From contig CAYYNP010000007.1 of the NCBI GenBank assembly GCA_964472545.1, positions 19,417 to 83,416 on the forward strand: DNA of 64,000 nt, given 5' to 3'. The notes under the pieces were generated by a model that did not search any database, was not told the DNA's origin, and worked only from the letters and a program-made list of their open reading frames with translations. This document shows positions 16,468 to 26,800 of this stretch, in pieces (position 1 is the first letter of the stretch; every line of letters begins with the position of its first letter). This DNA is from CAYYNP01 sp964472545. GTDB taxonomy: Bacteria; Planctomycetota; Planctomycetia; Pirellulales; Thermoguttaceae. Position numbers and translations under genes: made by a program.

Positions 16468-16492
16468 GGGTCGTCTTTCGAGGTGACGACCC
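16468..16492. promoter_or_regulatory. Palindrome upstream of the ribbon-helix-helix gene
   Basis: GGGTCGTC (16468-16475) and its perfect complement GACGACCC (16485-16492) are separated by 9 bases. They lie just upstream of the start of a predicted ribbon-helix-helix regulator. The spacing is suitable for autoregulation by a dimer pair, but it could equally be an RNA hairpin. Confidence 0.45.
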
Positions 16493-16971
16493 GCGTAGAT
16501 ACTCACCGCGAGTCAAGGGCTCGCCGTAAGCCGATGCAATGCAAGCACTTGCGCCACCGAAAGCACCGTGCGTAAACAACAGGCACCCCTGCGCGCACTG
16601 CGAGCATGCCTATTTCTTGTGCAACCAAGGGACTCGTATTCCCTAAGTGTCCAGTCCGCGGCAACACTTGTCGTGGCGCTGTCATGGCACATCCACCCCA
16701 ACAGCCGCGAGCAGCCCGCCAGCACACTGCGGCGAACTGCGGGCCGGTCAGCGTGAACGATCAGCTCGCCCGTCGCGTCTAAACGCAAGACGCGACAGAC
16801 CGAACCGCGGGCCCGATCGGGCCGTAACGAAGATCAGAGCGTGGATACCCCAAGAAGTGGACACCCCCGAGAACCGACGCCGTTGCCCAGACCGGCCCTA
16901 AGGATGAGCGGGCCGCCGCGCTGGGAAGTGACGCATCGCCGACCGCAACGCGAGACAGCCAGATCGATTGA
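16493..16971. other. Non-coding stretch between the RHH gene and the kinase promoter
   Basis: No convincing gene is seen in this 480-base stretch. The small open frames here have no recognisable domain and no ribosome-binding site. It contains two direct GTGGA[TC]ACCCC units at 16841 and 16857, reminiscent of an insertion-sequence end, but no transposase remnant accompanies them. Confidence 0.5.
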
Positions 16972-17000
16972 TTGACGATACCGTCTGTGGCGAGTAAAAT
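16972..17000 (+). promoter_or_regulatory. Predicted sigma-70 promoter of the Ser/Thr kinase gene
   Basis: TTGACG (16972-16977) is followed after exactly 17 bases by TAAAAT (16995-17000), each one mismatch or fewer from consensus. The predicted leader to the kinase ATG at 17151 is about 145 bases. This is the best promoter match noticed in the window. Confidence 0.65.
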
Positions 17001-17150
17001 AGACAGTTTGGGCGGCAGGCTGTTCTCGTTTGTTTGGGCGTTCGCCCCAGTTGATATCTGAGCCGAGGTCTTCCGCGGCGGCGGAGCGCGACGCAACCGT
17101 TCTGGGGGGTGTTCCCCGAGCTTGCTCCTATTGGAGACCGTCAAGGTTCG

Positions 17151-19937
17151 ATGAGCGACAGCGCCTCGAGTAGCCGACTTCCACACACCACTCCACTCGC
17201 CGGCGACGCGCCGCAGGGGAGTTCGGGAAGGCTGCGCGCTGAAGGGCCGGTCGAGCCGGTGCTCTCCATGGCGGACGACGACCAACCGACGATCATCTCC
17301 CACGAAGCGCCCTTGCCCACCGAGGCCCTCCCCGATTCCACGCATCGCATCCTCCAGGGCAAAGTGAAGCCGGGCGACCGCCTGGAGCATTTCGAGTTGG
17401 TCCGCTACATCGGCGGGGGTGGCATGGGCCGGGTCTTCTGTGCGGTGGATACGCGTCTGGCGAGGACCGTGGCATTGAAGATCCTCTCGGTGGATCAGGC
17501 CCGCGACGAAGAGACCCTGCTGCGATTCCAGAACGAGGCCCAATCGGCGGCCCGGCTCGACCACGACAACATCGCCCAGGTGTTCCACGTCGGCGAAGAT
17601 CGAGGCCTGCACTACATCGTCTTCGAGTACGTCGAGGGCGTGAACATCCGGGCCTTGGTCGAACAAAAGGGGCCCCTGCCGCTGGCCGAAGCGATCAGCT
17701 ATTCGCTGCAGATTGCCGAAGCCCTGGCCCACGCGGCCGGCCGCGAAGTGGTCCATCGGGACATCAAGCCGTCGAACGTGCTGATCACGCCCGAGGGACG
17801 CGTCAAGCTGATCGACATGGGCCTGGCGCGGTTGCGCCGGGTGGCCAAAGCAGAGGACGACCTGACGGCCAGCGGCGTGACGCTGGGTACCTTCGACTAC
17901 ATTTCGCCCGAGCAAGCCCGCGACCCCCGCAACGCGGACGTCCGCAGCGACATCTACTCGCTCGGCTGTACGTTGTTCTACATGCTCGCCGGGCGTCCGC
18001 CGTTTCCCGAGGGTACCGTGTTGCAGAAGCTCTTGCAGCACCAAGGCGACCGTCCGCCCGACATTCGCGAGTATCGCCCCGAGTTGCCCGAGGAGGTGAC
18101 CCGGGTGTTGCGACGCATGATGGCCAAAGACCCGCGGCACCGCTACCGTTTTCCGGCCGAATTGGTCGACGACCTGCTGCTGCTGGCCGAACACGTCGGT
18201 CTGCAGCCGATCGGCCCCAGCGGGCGGTTCCTGGTGGTCCATCGCGAGCCGCGGATTTCGCCGCTGCAGCGCCACTTGCCGTGGATCGCTCCGATCGTGA
18301 CGTTGATCTGTGTGGTGGTATTGCTGGAGTTCTTCTCGCGCGGGGCCGACCCCGTACCGCCCCCGCAAGGCCCCGAAGCCGTGGTTGGGGGCCCGTCCCA
18401 GCCGGCGGGCGTTACACCGACCGTGACCGCCACGACCCAGAAGACGCCTGGCGGCGTCGATCCGGCACCGCCGACGGGCAACGGCGGTTCGCCCCACGTC
18501 ACGGTGACGAACCCCAATCCGCAACGCCCTCCCGAACCCGCTCCCGGCCCGACACCGGATCCGCCGAGCATCGCACAACCGACGAACCCGCTATCGGCCC
18601 TGGCGGGCCACGATCCTAGCGAAAACGGCCTGGAGCCGCCGACGATTGGAGGCGGCCTGGCGATCGGACCGGAAACCACCGGTTTGTTGAGTGTGGTCGA
18701 CAACGTGGACGCCCCCTCCAGCGGCATCAGCGGGGCGGTGCTTCCGCCGACGCGGGTGGGACCGGCCGTCGATCCCTCCCCAACGCGGACCGGTCCGCTG
18801 GTGGTCACCGAAGCGGTCTCGGCAGAGAACGAGTTCGCTTCGCTGAGCGCCGCGTGTAGCGTGGCGGTCGACGGCGACGTGATCGAGTTGCACTACGACG
18901 GACGGCTCGACGAGAGCCCCATCACGCTGGCCAACCTTAAGGTCAGGATCGAGGCCGGCGAAAACTACCGCCCGGTGATCGTCTTTCGGCCCGACGAAGA
19001 TTCGGCCGGTCCGGCCAAACCGACCGGAAGCATGTTTCTGCTGACCGACGGCCGGTTGGAGATCGCCAACGTGGCGTTGGAGTTCCGTGTGCCGGCGGAC
19101 GTTCCGGCCGAGAGTTGGTCGTTGTTCGAGGTTCGCCGCGGTCAGACCGTGCGGCTGGAGGAGTGTTCGCTGTCGATCCACAACGCAAACGGCTCGCAGA
19201 CAACGCGTCACAAAGACGTCGCGTTCTTCCGCGCCAGATCGTCTCCGGGAGCCGATCCGGCGCCGCCCGACGGAGGTCCGACCGCCACGCCGGCGGTGAA
19301 GCTCGATCTGGACGACTGCATTGTGCGCGGGGAAGCTGCGTTGCTGCGCACCGCCGACCTGCAACCGGTACACCTGAACTGGGAGAACGGACTGCTGGTG
19401 ACCACGGGGCGGTTTCTCACGGCCGACGGCGCAGACGCCCCGGCGAAGCCCGACGACCGGATCGAGATCGACCTGCGAGACGTGACCGCCCGGATGCAGG
19501 GCGGATTCTGCCGCTTCGACGCCGGCACGCCGGTCACGCCCCATCTCTTGCCCGCACAAATCCGCTGCACGAACTCGATCTTGATCGGCACTGCCGCCGC
19601 CCCGCTGATCGAGCAGCACGGTGTCGACGGCCCGGTCGGTCTTCGGCAGCATATCGCCTACTTCGGCGAAGAGGTCTTCTATCAGGACTTCGCCGATTTC
19701 TGGCACGTCGGCGATCTCGATGGAGAGTTGCTCGAGCAGCCGAAGGATTTCGCTGGCTGGAAATCGCACTGGGGTTCGGAAGACGAGTTCCTCCCGCGGC
19801 TCGACGAGGTCGTTTGGCAGGAGTTGCCCGAGGCGACGCGCCCCTGCCACGCCCATACGCCGGCCGACTACACGCCCACCAACGGCTGCAACGCCGGTTT
19901 CCGTGCCGACCGGCTGCCCGAGTTGCCCGTGCCGTAG
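17151..19937 (+). CDS. Transmembrane serine/threonine protein kinase with beta-helix-like outer domain
   Basis: The ATG at 17151 (MSDSASSS) starts a 928-residue protein. A polar N-terminus is followed by a kinase domain at about residues 78-345: glycine loop IGGGGMGRVF, lysine motif VALKIL, catalytic loop HRDIKPSNV, DMG in place of the usual DFG (LIDMGLAR), and the activation segment ending SPEQA. One membrane helix lies near residues 385-402 (VTLICVVVLLEFF). A Pro/Thr-rich linker and a roughly 400-residue extracytoplasmic part with repeated short strands follow, suggesting a right-handed beta helix. It would phosphorylate Ser/Thr targets in the cytoplasm, sensing through the outer domain. 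It has its own promoter upstream. Confidence 0.92.
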   Translation: MSDSASSSRLPHTTPLAGDAPQGSSGRLRAEGPVEPVLSMADDDQPTIISHEAPLPTEALPDSTHRILQGKVKPGDRLEHFELVRYIGGGGMGRVFCAVDTRLARTVALKILSVDQARDEETLLRFQNEAQSAARLDHDNIAQVFHVGEDRGLHYIVFEYVEGVNIRALVEQKGPLPLAEAISYSLQIAEALAHAAGREVVHRDIKPSNVLITPEGRVKLIDMGLARLRRVAKAEDDLTASGVTLGTFDYISPEQARDPRNADVRSDIYSLGCTLFYMLAGRPPFPEGTVLQKLLQHQGDRPPDIREYRPELPEEVTRVLRRMMAKDPRHRYRFPAELVDDLLLLAEHVGLQPIGPSGRFLVVHREPRISPLQRHLPWIAPIVTLICVVVLLEFFSRGADPVPPPQGPEAVVGGPSQPAGVTPTVTATTQKTPGGVDPAPPTGNGGSPHVTVTNPNPQRPPEPAPGPTPDPPSIAQPTNPLSALAGHDPSENGLEPPTIGGGLAIGPETTGLLSVVDNVDAPSSGISGAVLPPTRVGPAVDPSPTRTGPLVVTEAVSAENEFASLSAACSVAVDGDVIELHYDGRLDESPITLANLKVRIEAGENYRPVIVFRPDEDSAGPAKPTGSMFLLTDGRLEIANVALEFRVPADVPAESWSLFEVRRGQTVRLEECSLSIHNANGSQTTRHKDVAFFRARSSPGADPAPPDGGPTATPAVKLDLDDCIVRGEAALLRTADLQPVHLNWENGLLVTTGRFLTADGADAPAKPDDRIEIDLRDVTARMQGGFCRFDAGTPVTPHLLPAQIRCTNSILIGTAAAPLIEQHGVDGPVGLRQHIAYFGEEVFYQDFADFWHVGDLDGELLEQPKDFAGWKSHWGSEDEFLPRLDEVVWQELPEATRPCHAHTPADYTPTNGCNAGFRADRLPELPVP

Positions 19938-20065
19938 GTTGCGGCGCGATGGAACGCCGCCGTTTCGAGTGTTAGAATGTGCGTCGACGGGCGTACGCTC
20001 CACGCCGGCCACGGCGTTGTCGACTTCCCCCGGCGTTACCCTACCCCATTACAGAGGACCGAGAT

Positions 20066-20998
20066 ATGCAACTTCGACCGAAATCCCGCGCCGACTACCG
20101 GCGGCTGGTGGCCGCCTTGGCGATTCTGTGTGTGGCGTGGCCCGGTTTGTGCGCGATGGCCGGCGAACCCGCGGCGGAGGTCGTCGTTGAAGATGCCGTC
20201 GTAACGGTTCGTCAAGGCACGCGGCCGTTGCTGGAATACCGCTACGCCGAAGTGCCCATGAAGCCTTGCGTCAGCCGCTGGTTCACGCCCAATGGCCGCA
20301 ATATCCTCCGCGATTCGCCGCACGACCACAAACACCACCACGCGATGATGTTCGCGGTGGCCGTCGAGGGCGTCGACTTCTGGTCGGAAAACGCCGCCTG
20401 CGGACGCCAGCAGCATCGTTCGATCGAGCGGCTGCCGGGCGGTTTCGTAGAACAACTATTGTGGACCGCCCCAAACGGCGACCGGCCGCTGCTGCGCGAG
20501 CGCCGCACGATCGTGGTGCGTCGCACCGGAGATGCCGACGTCTCACTGGTGAGTTGGCAGTCGCGACTCGAGCCGCCGCCGGGCAAACCGTCGGTCACGC
20601 TGACCGGTGCCCACTACTTCGGCCTGGGGCTGCGATTCGTCGAATCGATGGATAAGGTCGGCCGTTTCTTCAACGCCGACGGCAAGCCGGGCGAGGTGGT
20701 CCGCGGTGAGGAGCGGCTGGTCCGCTCGCGGTGGTGTGCCTACACCGCGCCGGTCGACGGCAAGCCGGTCACCGTGGCCGTCTTCGACCATCCCAAGAAT
20801 GTCCGCCATCCGGCCACCATTTTCACCATGCCGCAACACTTCGCCTACCTGGCGGCGACGCTGAATCTCTGGAAGGAGCCGATGAAAGTGGAGGCCGGCG
20901 AGCCGCTTACGTTGAACTACGGTGTGGCGCTGTGGGACGGCGAGGTGGAGGCGGCGACGGTGGAGAAGGTGTATCGGGAGTGGGCTGGGGGAGAGTGA
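20066..20998 (+). CDS. Secreted PmoA-like (DUF6807) protein
   Basis: The ATG at 20066 is preceded by a good ribosome-binding site (AGAGGACCGAG) and starts a 310-residue protein with a signal peptide (AALAILCVAWPGLCAMAGE). The mature part has the DUF6807 landmarks WFTPNGRNILRDSPHDHKHH, HHAMMFAVAVEGVDFW and the C-terminal LNYGVALWDGEVE. The family is often labelled methane oxygenase PmoA in databases, but it has no relation to particulate methane monooxygenase activity. In planctomycetes it accompanies sugar-processing and secreted proteins, and its biochemical role is not established. The His-rich cluster HDHKHHH suggests metal or polar ligand binding. It follows the kinase gene by about 130 bases. 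Confidence 0.87.
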   Translation: MQLRPKSRADYRRLVAALAILCVAWPGLCAMAGEPAAEVVVEDAVVTVRQGTRPLLEYRYAEVPMKPCVSRWFTPNGRNILRDSPHDHKHHHAMMFAVAVEGVDFWSENAACGRQQHRSIERLPGGFVEQLLWTAPNGDRPLLRERRTIVVRRTGDADVSLVSWQSRLEPPPGKPSVTLTGAHYFGLGLRFVESMDKVGRFFNADGKPGEVVRGEERLVRSRWCAYTAPVDGKPVTVAVFDHPKNVRHPATIFTMPQHFAYLAATLNLWKEPMKVEAGEPLTLNYGVALWDGEVEAATVEKVYREWAGGE

Positions 20999-21002
20999 GG
21001 GG

Positions 21003-21035
21003 GTGACGGGGTGACGGGGTGACGGGGTGACGGGG
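21003..21035. repeat. Tandem GTGACGGG repeat
   Basis: Four consecutive copies of the 8-base unit GTGACGGG follow the stop of the PmoA-like gene. Because 8 is not a multiple of three and the run is intergenic, it has no coding role. It directly abuts the single GTGGCTGGGG repeat arm at 21040. Confidence 0.8.
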
Positions 21036-21039
21036 GAGG

Positions 21040-21070
21040 GGTGGCTGGGGCAAAGCGCAGCGGTGCCCTA
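21040..21070. repeat. Single arm of the GTGGCTGGG repeat family
   Basis: GGTGGCTGGGGCAAAGCGCA continuing to GCGGTGCCCT matches the left arm of the hairpin at 876-906 almost base for base. No complementary arm was found nearby, so this is a solo or decayed copy between two convergent genes. Confidence 0.75.
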
Positions 21071-21231
21071 GTGAACTTGGGAGCGGGGCGACTACGGCGC
21101 CGGCGTGCTCTGCTCCAGCCGCCCATCCGTCCCGTTGGCACGATCATAGAGACGAGCGAGAGTACAACGTGTGTAGTTCGCGCCGTTTGGACCTTGCACA
21201 AACTGCCAGTGCCCTTTCTCCAGTTCCTGCG

Positions 21232-23832
21232 TTACTTCGTCCCCCGTTCGTTCACGTCCGCCCCTTCCACGCCCGTCACGTTCTGCGGATCCACGTCCAA
21301 GTCCGGCCACACTAATTCGCCGCGCTCTTGTTCGGCGACGTCGTTATACGCCCCCAGCCGTGGCGAGTTCAGATCGAGCCAAAGGCAAACGCGGCGGTAT
21401 TGCTCTTCGTTGATGCGGCCGCCGCGGTGGTCCTTCAGCAGCGCTTGGCCCATCTTCGAGTACGACGCGCCGAACAGCCCGGGGATCGAGCGGGTGCCCA
21501 TACCGGTGAGCTTCAAGTTGCAGTAGTTGTTCATGTGGGCCCCGGCGAAATAGAAGGCGTAGGGCTTCAGCGCAGCATAGTCCATCTGTTGCGGGCCCTT
21601 GCCTTCTTTGCGGTGACACGGCAGGCAGGTGCCGTCGAAGATCGGCTTGACGGTACGGTAGAACGTCACCGGCTCTTGCGAGCCGGGCTCCTTGATCAAC
21701 TCCGACGGCGGACGCTGCATTGCCAGCGGCCGGCCAGTGCTCGGCGGGGCCTGCCAGCGGTCTTCGTGGCAGCCGATGCACGTGAGTTGCTCGCCGCGAT
21801 GGACGAACGTAGCCGAGCGCATCGACTGGATGGCCGTCATGTCCTCGTCGAGCGCCTGAAACTGTAACAGCTTGCCGACCGGTGCTTCGCAGTAAACGCT
21901 GCCGTCGGCCTCGACCGGCACGATCCCCAGCGACATCCGCGGGATGTTCTCCGGGCTGTAGCCCGTGTCGGGCACGTCGCGATAGGGCGTGGTCTTGGGA
22001 AAGAGTTGCACGATCCGCAGCCACTTCACGGGCCGATCCGGCGGCAGCGGCATGTCGGCCGTGTTGACGTTCATCACGCCGATCGTCGCCGGCCGATGCG
22101 GCAGCGTCGCCCGGCGGCCTTCGTACGCCGCCACGGGAATCGCCGGCGGGGTGACGCGTGGCCGCACGGGAATCGGCTCGACCGGCCGCATGGTCTCGCC
22201 GATATTCGGGCACATGTCGTGCGAGCAGAGAATCGTTTTGGTGCCGAATCGGTCCAACAGGATCAAGTCTTGCACGTAGTTGCAGAGATAGAAGTCCTCG
22301 CTCAGCGGCCATGCCGTGCCGTACTTCAACACGCGGTCGTCGGTCTCGATGCCCTCGCGGGTCTGGCTCTCGGGGAATCGTTGATCGGCCGTGATCCGCG
22401 TCACCTGGTTCATGGTGCCACGGTCTCGGACGCGTGTGTCCAGCAGCGCCAACGGCCCGAACGAGGCCCCGTGATGCGGCACGCCGGTGAAGACGTATTT
22501 CGACGATCCCGGAACCGCACGAAAGTGCATCTCCGAACACGGCCCTCGCGGCCGGGTTCCTTCCTTACGCCCGGCGTACTCCGGCTGCACGCTGTACGGA
22601 TGCGGATAGTTGCCGTGCGGCGCACGCGGGTCGCGGCCGTCGGGGTAGCAGTGCCAGAACTTCGACCCCAGGCCGTTCTCGCGGTCGATGTAATCCCAGC
22701 GGCTGTAGACCAGCATGCCGTGATGGTCGACGCTGGGGGCCCACTCGCTGGCCTCGAAGTAGCTCATCGGCGTGACGTGGCTGCCGTCGGGCTGCATCGA
22801 GTGCAGCACGAAGATGGCCGACTCCATGTAGAGCGTCGCGCGAAAGCAGCGGATGTAGCCGCCCCGCCGCTCGGAGACGAAGGCGATCCGGCCGTCGGGG
22901 AGGAAACACGGGTCGAAATCGTTCCAGGGGCCTTCGGTCAGTTGCGTCAGCCCTGTGCCGTCGACGTTCACTTTGAAGATGTGCCAGACGTTTTCCGGCG
23001 GCCAGCGGTGGATCGGCCCGACGGTGCCTTCTTCCCAGCCGGCCCGTTCGCGGCCGACCCGATTCTCGCTCCAGCAGAAGAGGATCGTGCGGCCGTCGTA
23101 CGACAGTTCGGGCGAATAGAAGGAGCCCTTGCCGGAGAGTTTCCAGCCCTTGTAGGAGCCTCGCTCGACGACCGAGTTCTCCAAGACGTCGACGATCTGG
23201 GGGTCGGTCTTGAAGTTGCGCACCATATAGAGGCCCCCGCCAACACGATTGCAGAAGGCAATGGGGCCGGAGACCTGATGTTGTCCGGTGGGGTCGTCGC
23301 CGTAGTAGTTGCCGCGCCCGGCGAAGAGGATCTCATCGAACGTAAGCAGGGGATTGGAAAGTGCGACCTCTCGGCGAATCGCGGCGACCTCGAAGTAGTC
23401 GTCCACGATCGTCTCGGGTGAAGCGGCGTCGGCCGCGGCACGGTGCGCCTCGATTTGTTTTGCGACGTCTGATAGCCGGAGCCTCCAATCGCCCAACGTC
23501 TGTACGACGTGCTTCCTCTCCAACCGGTCGATCAGCGCCCAAGTGCGCCGCAGTTCGACGTCGGCCGGAGTGCGGTCCGTCGGGAGGATGCAGAATTGCC
23601 GATCCAGGATGCGCTCGTTCTCGTACGGATCAACGCCGCGGCGAAAGAGCCCTCCGGCTTCCTCGATCTGTTTCTCGAGATCTTGGAACTCGCGTTGCCG
23701 GTGGCCGACAACGTAGTCGGGCACGTCCACCGGCACCGGAGGGTCCGCGGCTCGAACCGGACGGCAGAAGGCCAGCGCCGCCAGACAACTGAGCCATGCC
23801 ACCGGCGTCGCCTTGATGGTATGCAATTCCAT
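21232..23832 (-). CDS. Secreted PD40-propeller protein with two haem-c motifs (HzsA-related fold)
   Basis: The ATG at 23832 (MELHTIKATPV) gives 866 residues with a signal peptide ending near PVRAADP. The central part has PD40-like propeller blades (YDGRTILFCWSENR, DPCFLPDGRIAFVSER) of the type found in the hydrazine synthase alpha-subunit middle domain. Two haem-c attachment motifs follow, CIGCH (with DRWQAPP) and CLPCH, suggesting a periplasmic redox or haem protein. HzsA-related does not mean anammox: many non-anammox planctomycetes carry such proteins. It is the last gene of a three-gene operon, starting 13 bases after the preceding stop. Substrate unknown; complex-polymer degradation is a common guess for this group. 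Confidence 0.8.
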   Translation of the reverse strand: MELHTIKATPVAWLSCLAALAFCRPVRAADPPVPVDVPDYVVGHRQREFQDLEKQIEEAGGLFRRGVDPYENERILDRQFCILPTDRTPADVELRRTWALIDRLERKHVVQTLGDWRLRLSDVAKQIEAHRAAADAASPETIVDDYFEVAAIRREVALSNPLLTFDEILFAGRGNYYGDDPTGQHQVSGPIAFCNRVGGGLYMVRNFKTDPQIVDVLENSVVERGSYKGWKLSGKGSFYSPELSYDGRTILFCWSENRVGRERAGWEEGTVGPIHRWPPENVWHIFKVNVDGTGLTQLTEGPWNDFDPCFLPDGRIAFVSERRGGYIRCFRATLYMESAIFVLHSMQPDGSHVTPMSYFEASEWAPSVDHHGMLVYSRWDYIDRENGLGSKFWHCYPDGRDPRAPHGNYPHPYSVQPEYAGRKEGTRPRGPCSEMHFRAVPGSSKYVFTGVPHHGASFGPLALLDTRVRDRGTMNQVTRITADQRFPESQTREGIETDDRVLKYGTAWPLSEDFYLCNYVQDLILLDRFGTKTILCSHDMCPNIGETMRPVEPIPVRPRVTPPAIPVAAYEGRRATLPHRPATIGVMNVNTADMPLPPDRPVKWLRIVQLFPKTTPYRDVPDTGYSPENIPRMSLGIVPVEADGSVYCEAPVGKLLQFQALDEDMTAIQSMRSATFVHRGEQLTCIGCHEDRWQAPPSTGRPLAMQRPPSELIKEPGSQEPVTFYRTVKPIFDGTCLPCHRKEGKGPQQMDYAALKPYAFYFAGAHMNNYCNLKLTGMGTRSIPGLFGASYSKMGQALLKDHRGGRINEEQYRRVCLWLDLNSPRLGAYNDVAEQERGELVWPDLDVDPQNVTGVEGADVNERGTK

Positions 23833-23845
23833 TCTCCTCGGCCCG

Positions 23846-26800
23846 TCATTGCCTGCTCGCCGCTGCAAGACAGGCATCCAACAGGACTCTTCTCGTATGA
23901 ACTTCGGGGTATTCGTCGGCCACCTTACGCAACACGCCCAGATCGCTTCTGTTGCACAACCTCACCAGGGCCTTTGCCGCCGCATGCCGAACCTCCAGGG
24001 CATTGTCGAAATCGCTGACCGTCTCGAGCAGATCGCTGACGGCATCATGATCGCCGATTTGCCCCAGGGCAAACGCCGCGGCCGCTCGATAATGAGGCGT
24101 GGTGGCTAGGAACGTCAGCGGGTTGCAGGCACTATCGAAACCATCCACGGCTTCCGGCGGGTCCCCGAGAGCGCTCGAGAATAAGTCGTATCGATCAACG
24201 TCCTCGAGTCGCCCCAGCGTCTCCAGCGAGTGGTAACAGATCCACGCGCAGGCGCCGGTCTCAAGGCCGCGGACGTCCTTCCTGATTTCGAGATAGCGAT
24301 TGCGGTACTCCTCGAATGCCGCCTGGAAGCGGGGCGCATCCTGCGGGCGAATTCCCAGCACGGACAGTATATAGGCAACACGCTGAGGCACCGTAAAGGA
24401 GACGTTGGCCCCGCTCATTTGCGCATAACGCTGGCTGGTGACTTGGGCAACCAGCCCTCGCTTGAAGTCTTCATCAAGCGGCCCGTCTCCGACGTCGATC
24501 ATGGCAAAACAGGTGTCGATGACGGTATCCAGGCAGCCGGAGCGTTGCACTACGCGAGCCAGCATGGTTTCATACGTATCGGCTTCCTGCAGCAAAGGCT
24601 GGTCGTAGTTCAGATGGAGAGACACGACAAAAGCCCATACGACCGGCTCCGGCAACTTGGCGCCCATCGCATCGAAGGCCTCCAGGAACCGATAATGCAC
24701 GCTCGAGCAACCGAGGTAATCTCCCCAACCGCCGCCCTGATCGCCCAGGGCAAGATTGTATCGTTCGATGGGAAGGAGGTCGTTGCTTCGTTGGATCAGC
24801 GCCCTTTCCGCCGCCGTGCCGCCGATCCATCCTAGAGATTCCGTGGCCGCCTCGGCGAGCTTGGCCGATCGTTCGCCCTTGGGGAGTTGGATATGCGCCT
24901 TCAGAATCTCGTCCAGCAATTGGGCGGCATCGGTATCGCCCAAGTGGCCGAGGCTCAACATCGCATCGACCAGCGATCGCGTGCACGTGGCGTCGTTCAT
25001 ATCCAGACTGCGCCGGGCGTAATCTCGCAGGGCCTTTCGCGCCGCAGTGCCACCGATATGGCCGAGTGTCTGTACGGCCATGATTACCAACTGCGGAGCC
25101 TCGCTGTCGAGTCGTTCGATCTGCTGTTGCTCGATCCGTGCCCAGTCGTTATCGGCCAGCCATTGCTTCCAGCGATCGGCAGACTGCTGGAAATCGCTGT
25201 TTGCGACGCCTTGGAGTCCCTCGTCGTGCCCGGTCAGGTGAGAGATCGCCATGTTGGCGGCCAGGGCAACTTGCGCATCGGGATCGAGTATTCCTTTGAG
25301 CAACGCGCCCACCGATTGGCGATCACCGCAAGCGGCAAGCGCCATCGCCGCGTTCATTCGCACCGACGCTTGCGAGTCCTCGACGGCCTCAGCCAAAGCC
25401 GCGGCGGCGGCCCGATTGCGGAGGGTCGCCAGGTGTTGGGCGGCAGAGGCTCTCTCGACGGCCGTCCCCTCACGCAGCAGTTCGATTAGCGTTTTCGTGG
25501 TTGTATCGCGTCCGGGCGCCAAAGGCGGCGCATGTTTGTCCGCAAGCGGTCGAGGATAGGGGTAGAAATTGATGGACTTGGTCTCGCGGATACGATCCAT
25601 CTGGTTGCCTAAGACGCCGGCGCCGATGCCATAGGTTACGCTATTGGCCTTGTAGCGAAACGGGCGCCCCTCGCCGGTCAGCCGCGGCACGGGCGCATTG
25701 AAGGCCAGGCCGCGATTACCTTTCGGCGACCGATCTCGCTGGCTGTGGCAGCCGCCGCAGGACCTGGTTTCCCCGGGCCGCACGTAGATCCAGGTGAATT
25801 CATTGATCACCGCCCGGCCTTCTGCGTCGATCGCCTGAAACGCCAAGGCGCGATCGGCCGGCACCTCGACGTAGAACGAGCCGTCCGGACACAGCGGAAC
25901 AACGCCCAATTCAGCCGCTTCGGTGCCGATATGGTTCACACCGCCGTGGTACGGCGTGGCGGTCAGCATGCGCGCGGTCAAGGGGCGGCCCTCGAACACG
26001 CGCAGCGCCTTGATGCGATCGAGATCCGCGTGGATCTGCTTGGTGTTGAAGACGTTCTGACAATAGAAGCGGCCCGTCCGGCGGCCCGTGTCCCGCGGCT
26101 GTGCGCGGGGCTCGCGGCCGACCGGCTTCTTCCGCGGCGCCACACACAGCGGTGCTTGGACGTCCTCCCGTCTCGACATGAAGAACGTTGTAACGGCCCC
26201 CGAGCCGAGATCCACGATCCCCAGCGACTTACGGTCCAACGTCGAACAGAGCAGGCGGCCGTCCGGCAGCGCGGAGACGTCGTGCAGCGGTTTGCTCGTG
26301 GCGACGGGAGAACCGTCGCTCGACGAAGCTCCCGTGCTGGAGACGACGATCCCAATTCCGTGCTGCTTGAAGGGATGGTCCGGAGCCATCGGGCTGTCGG
26401 TGACCCCGCAAAGCGCCGCGATGCGGCCGTCCGGCAGCGGCGTGGGATTGCCGAACGCATGGCCGGTTCGCTTGTGCTTGAGTTGATTCGGAGCCAAGAG
26501 CCCGATCGCCTTGGGGTAGATATCGTGCATCGTATAGCGATTGTAGCCACTGCCGCCGCGGTCCTGGCCCAGCAGCATGAACTGCCCTCGGCCACGGCAG
26601 TCGACGTGAAAGATCTGGGTGGCGATCTTGGCGTTCATGAAGAAATTGTCCTGGCGGACAAACACGATATCGCCACGGGCGGTGACCTTCGGCTCCCGGT
26701 CGTTGACCACGTGGAACGTCAGCGGGCGGATGTTCCGGCCGTCGTCGGTCATCGTGAAGAGCGTCGAGACCCGATGGGCGTGGTATTCCTCGCGGCTGCC

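Noticed and set aside
16779..18578. 599-codon minus-strand open frame opposite the Ser/Thr kinase
   Set aside because: No domain or ribosome-binding site; the plus strand encodes a complete kinase with all catalytic motifs.
18591..20012. 473-codon minus-strand frame opposite the kinase outer domain
   Set aside because: It has the repetitive Val/Gly/Arg composition expected from antisense of a GC-rich gene.
20066..20998. Methane oxidation, from the PmoA-like label
   Set aside because: The DUF6807 family name is misleading; the protein is secreted and lacks the membrane architecture of methane monooxygenase.
22006..23421. 471-codon plus-strand frame opposite the di-haem propeller gene
   Set aside because: Shadow of the conserved minus-strand gene; no recognisable motif.
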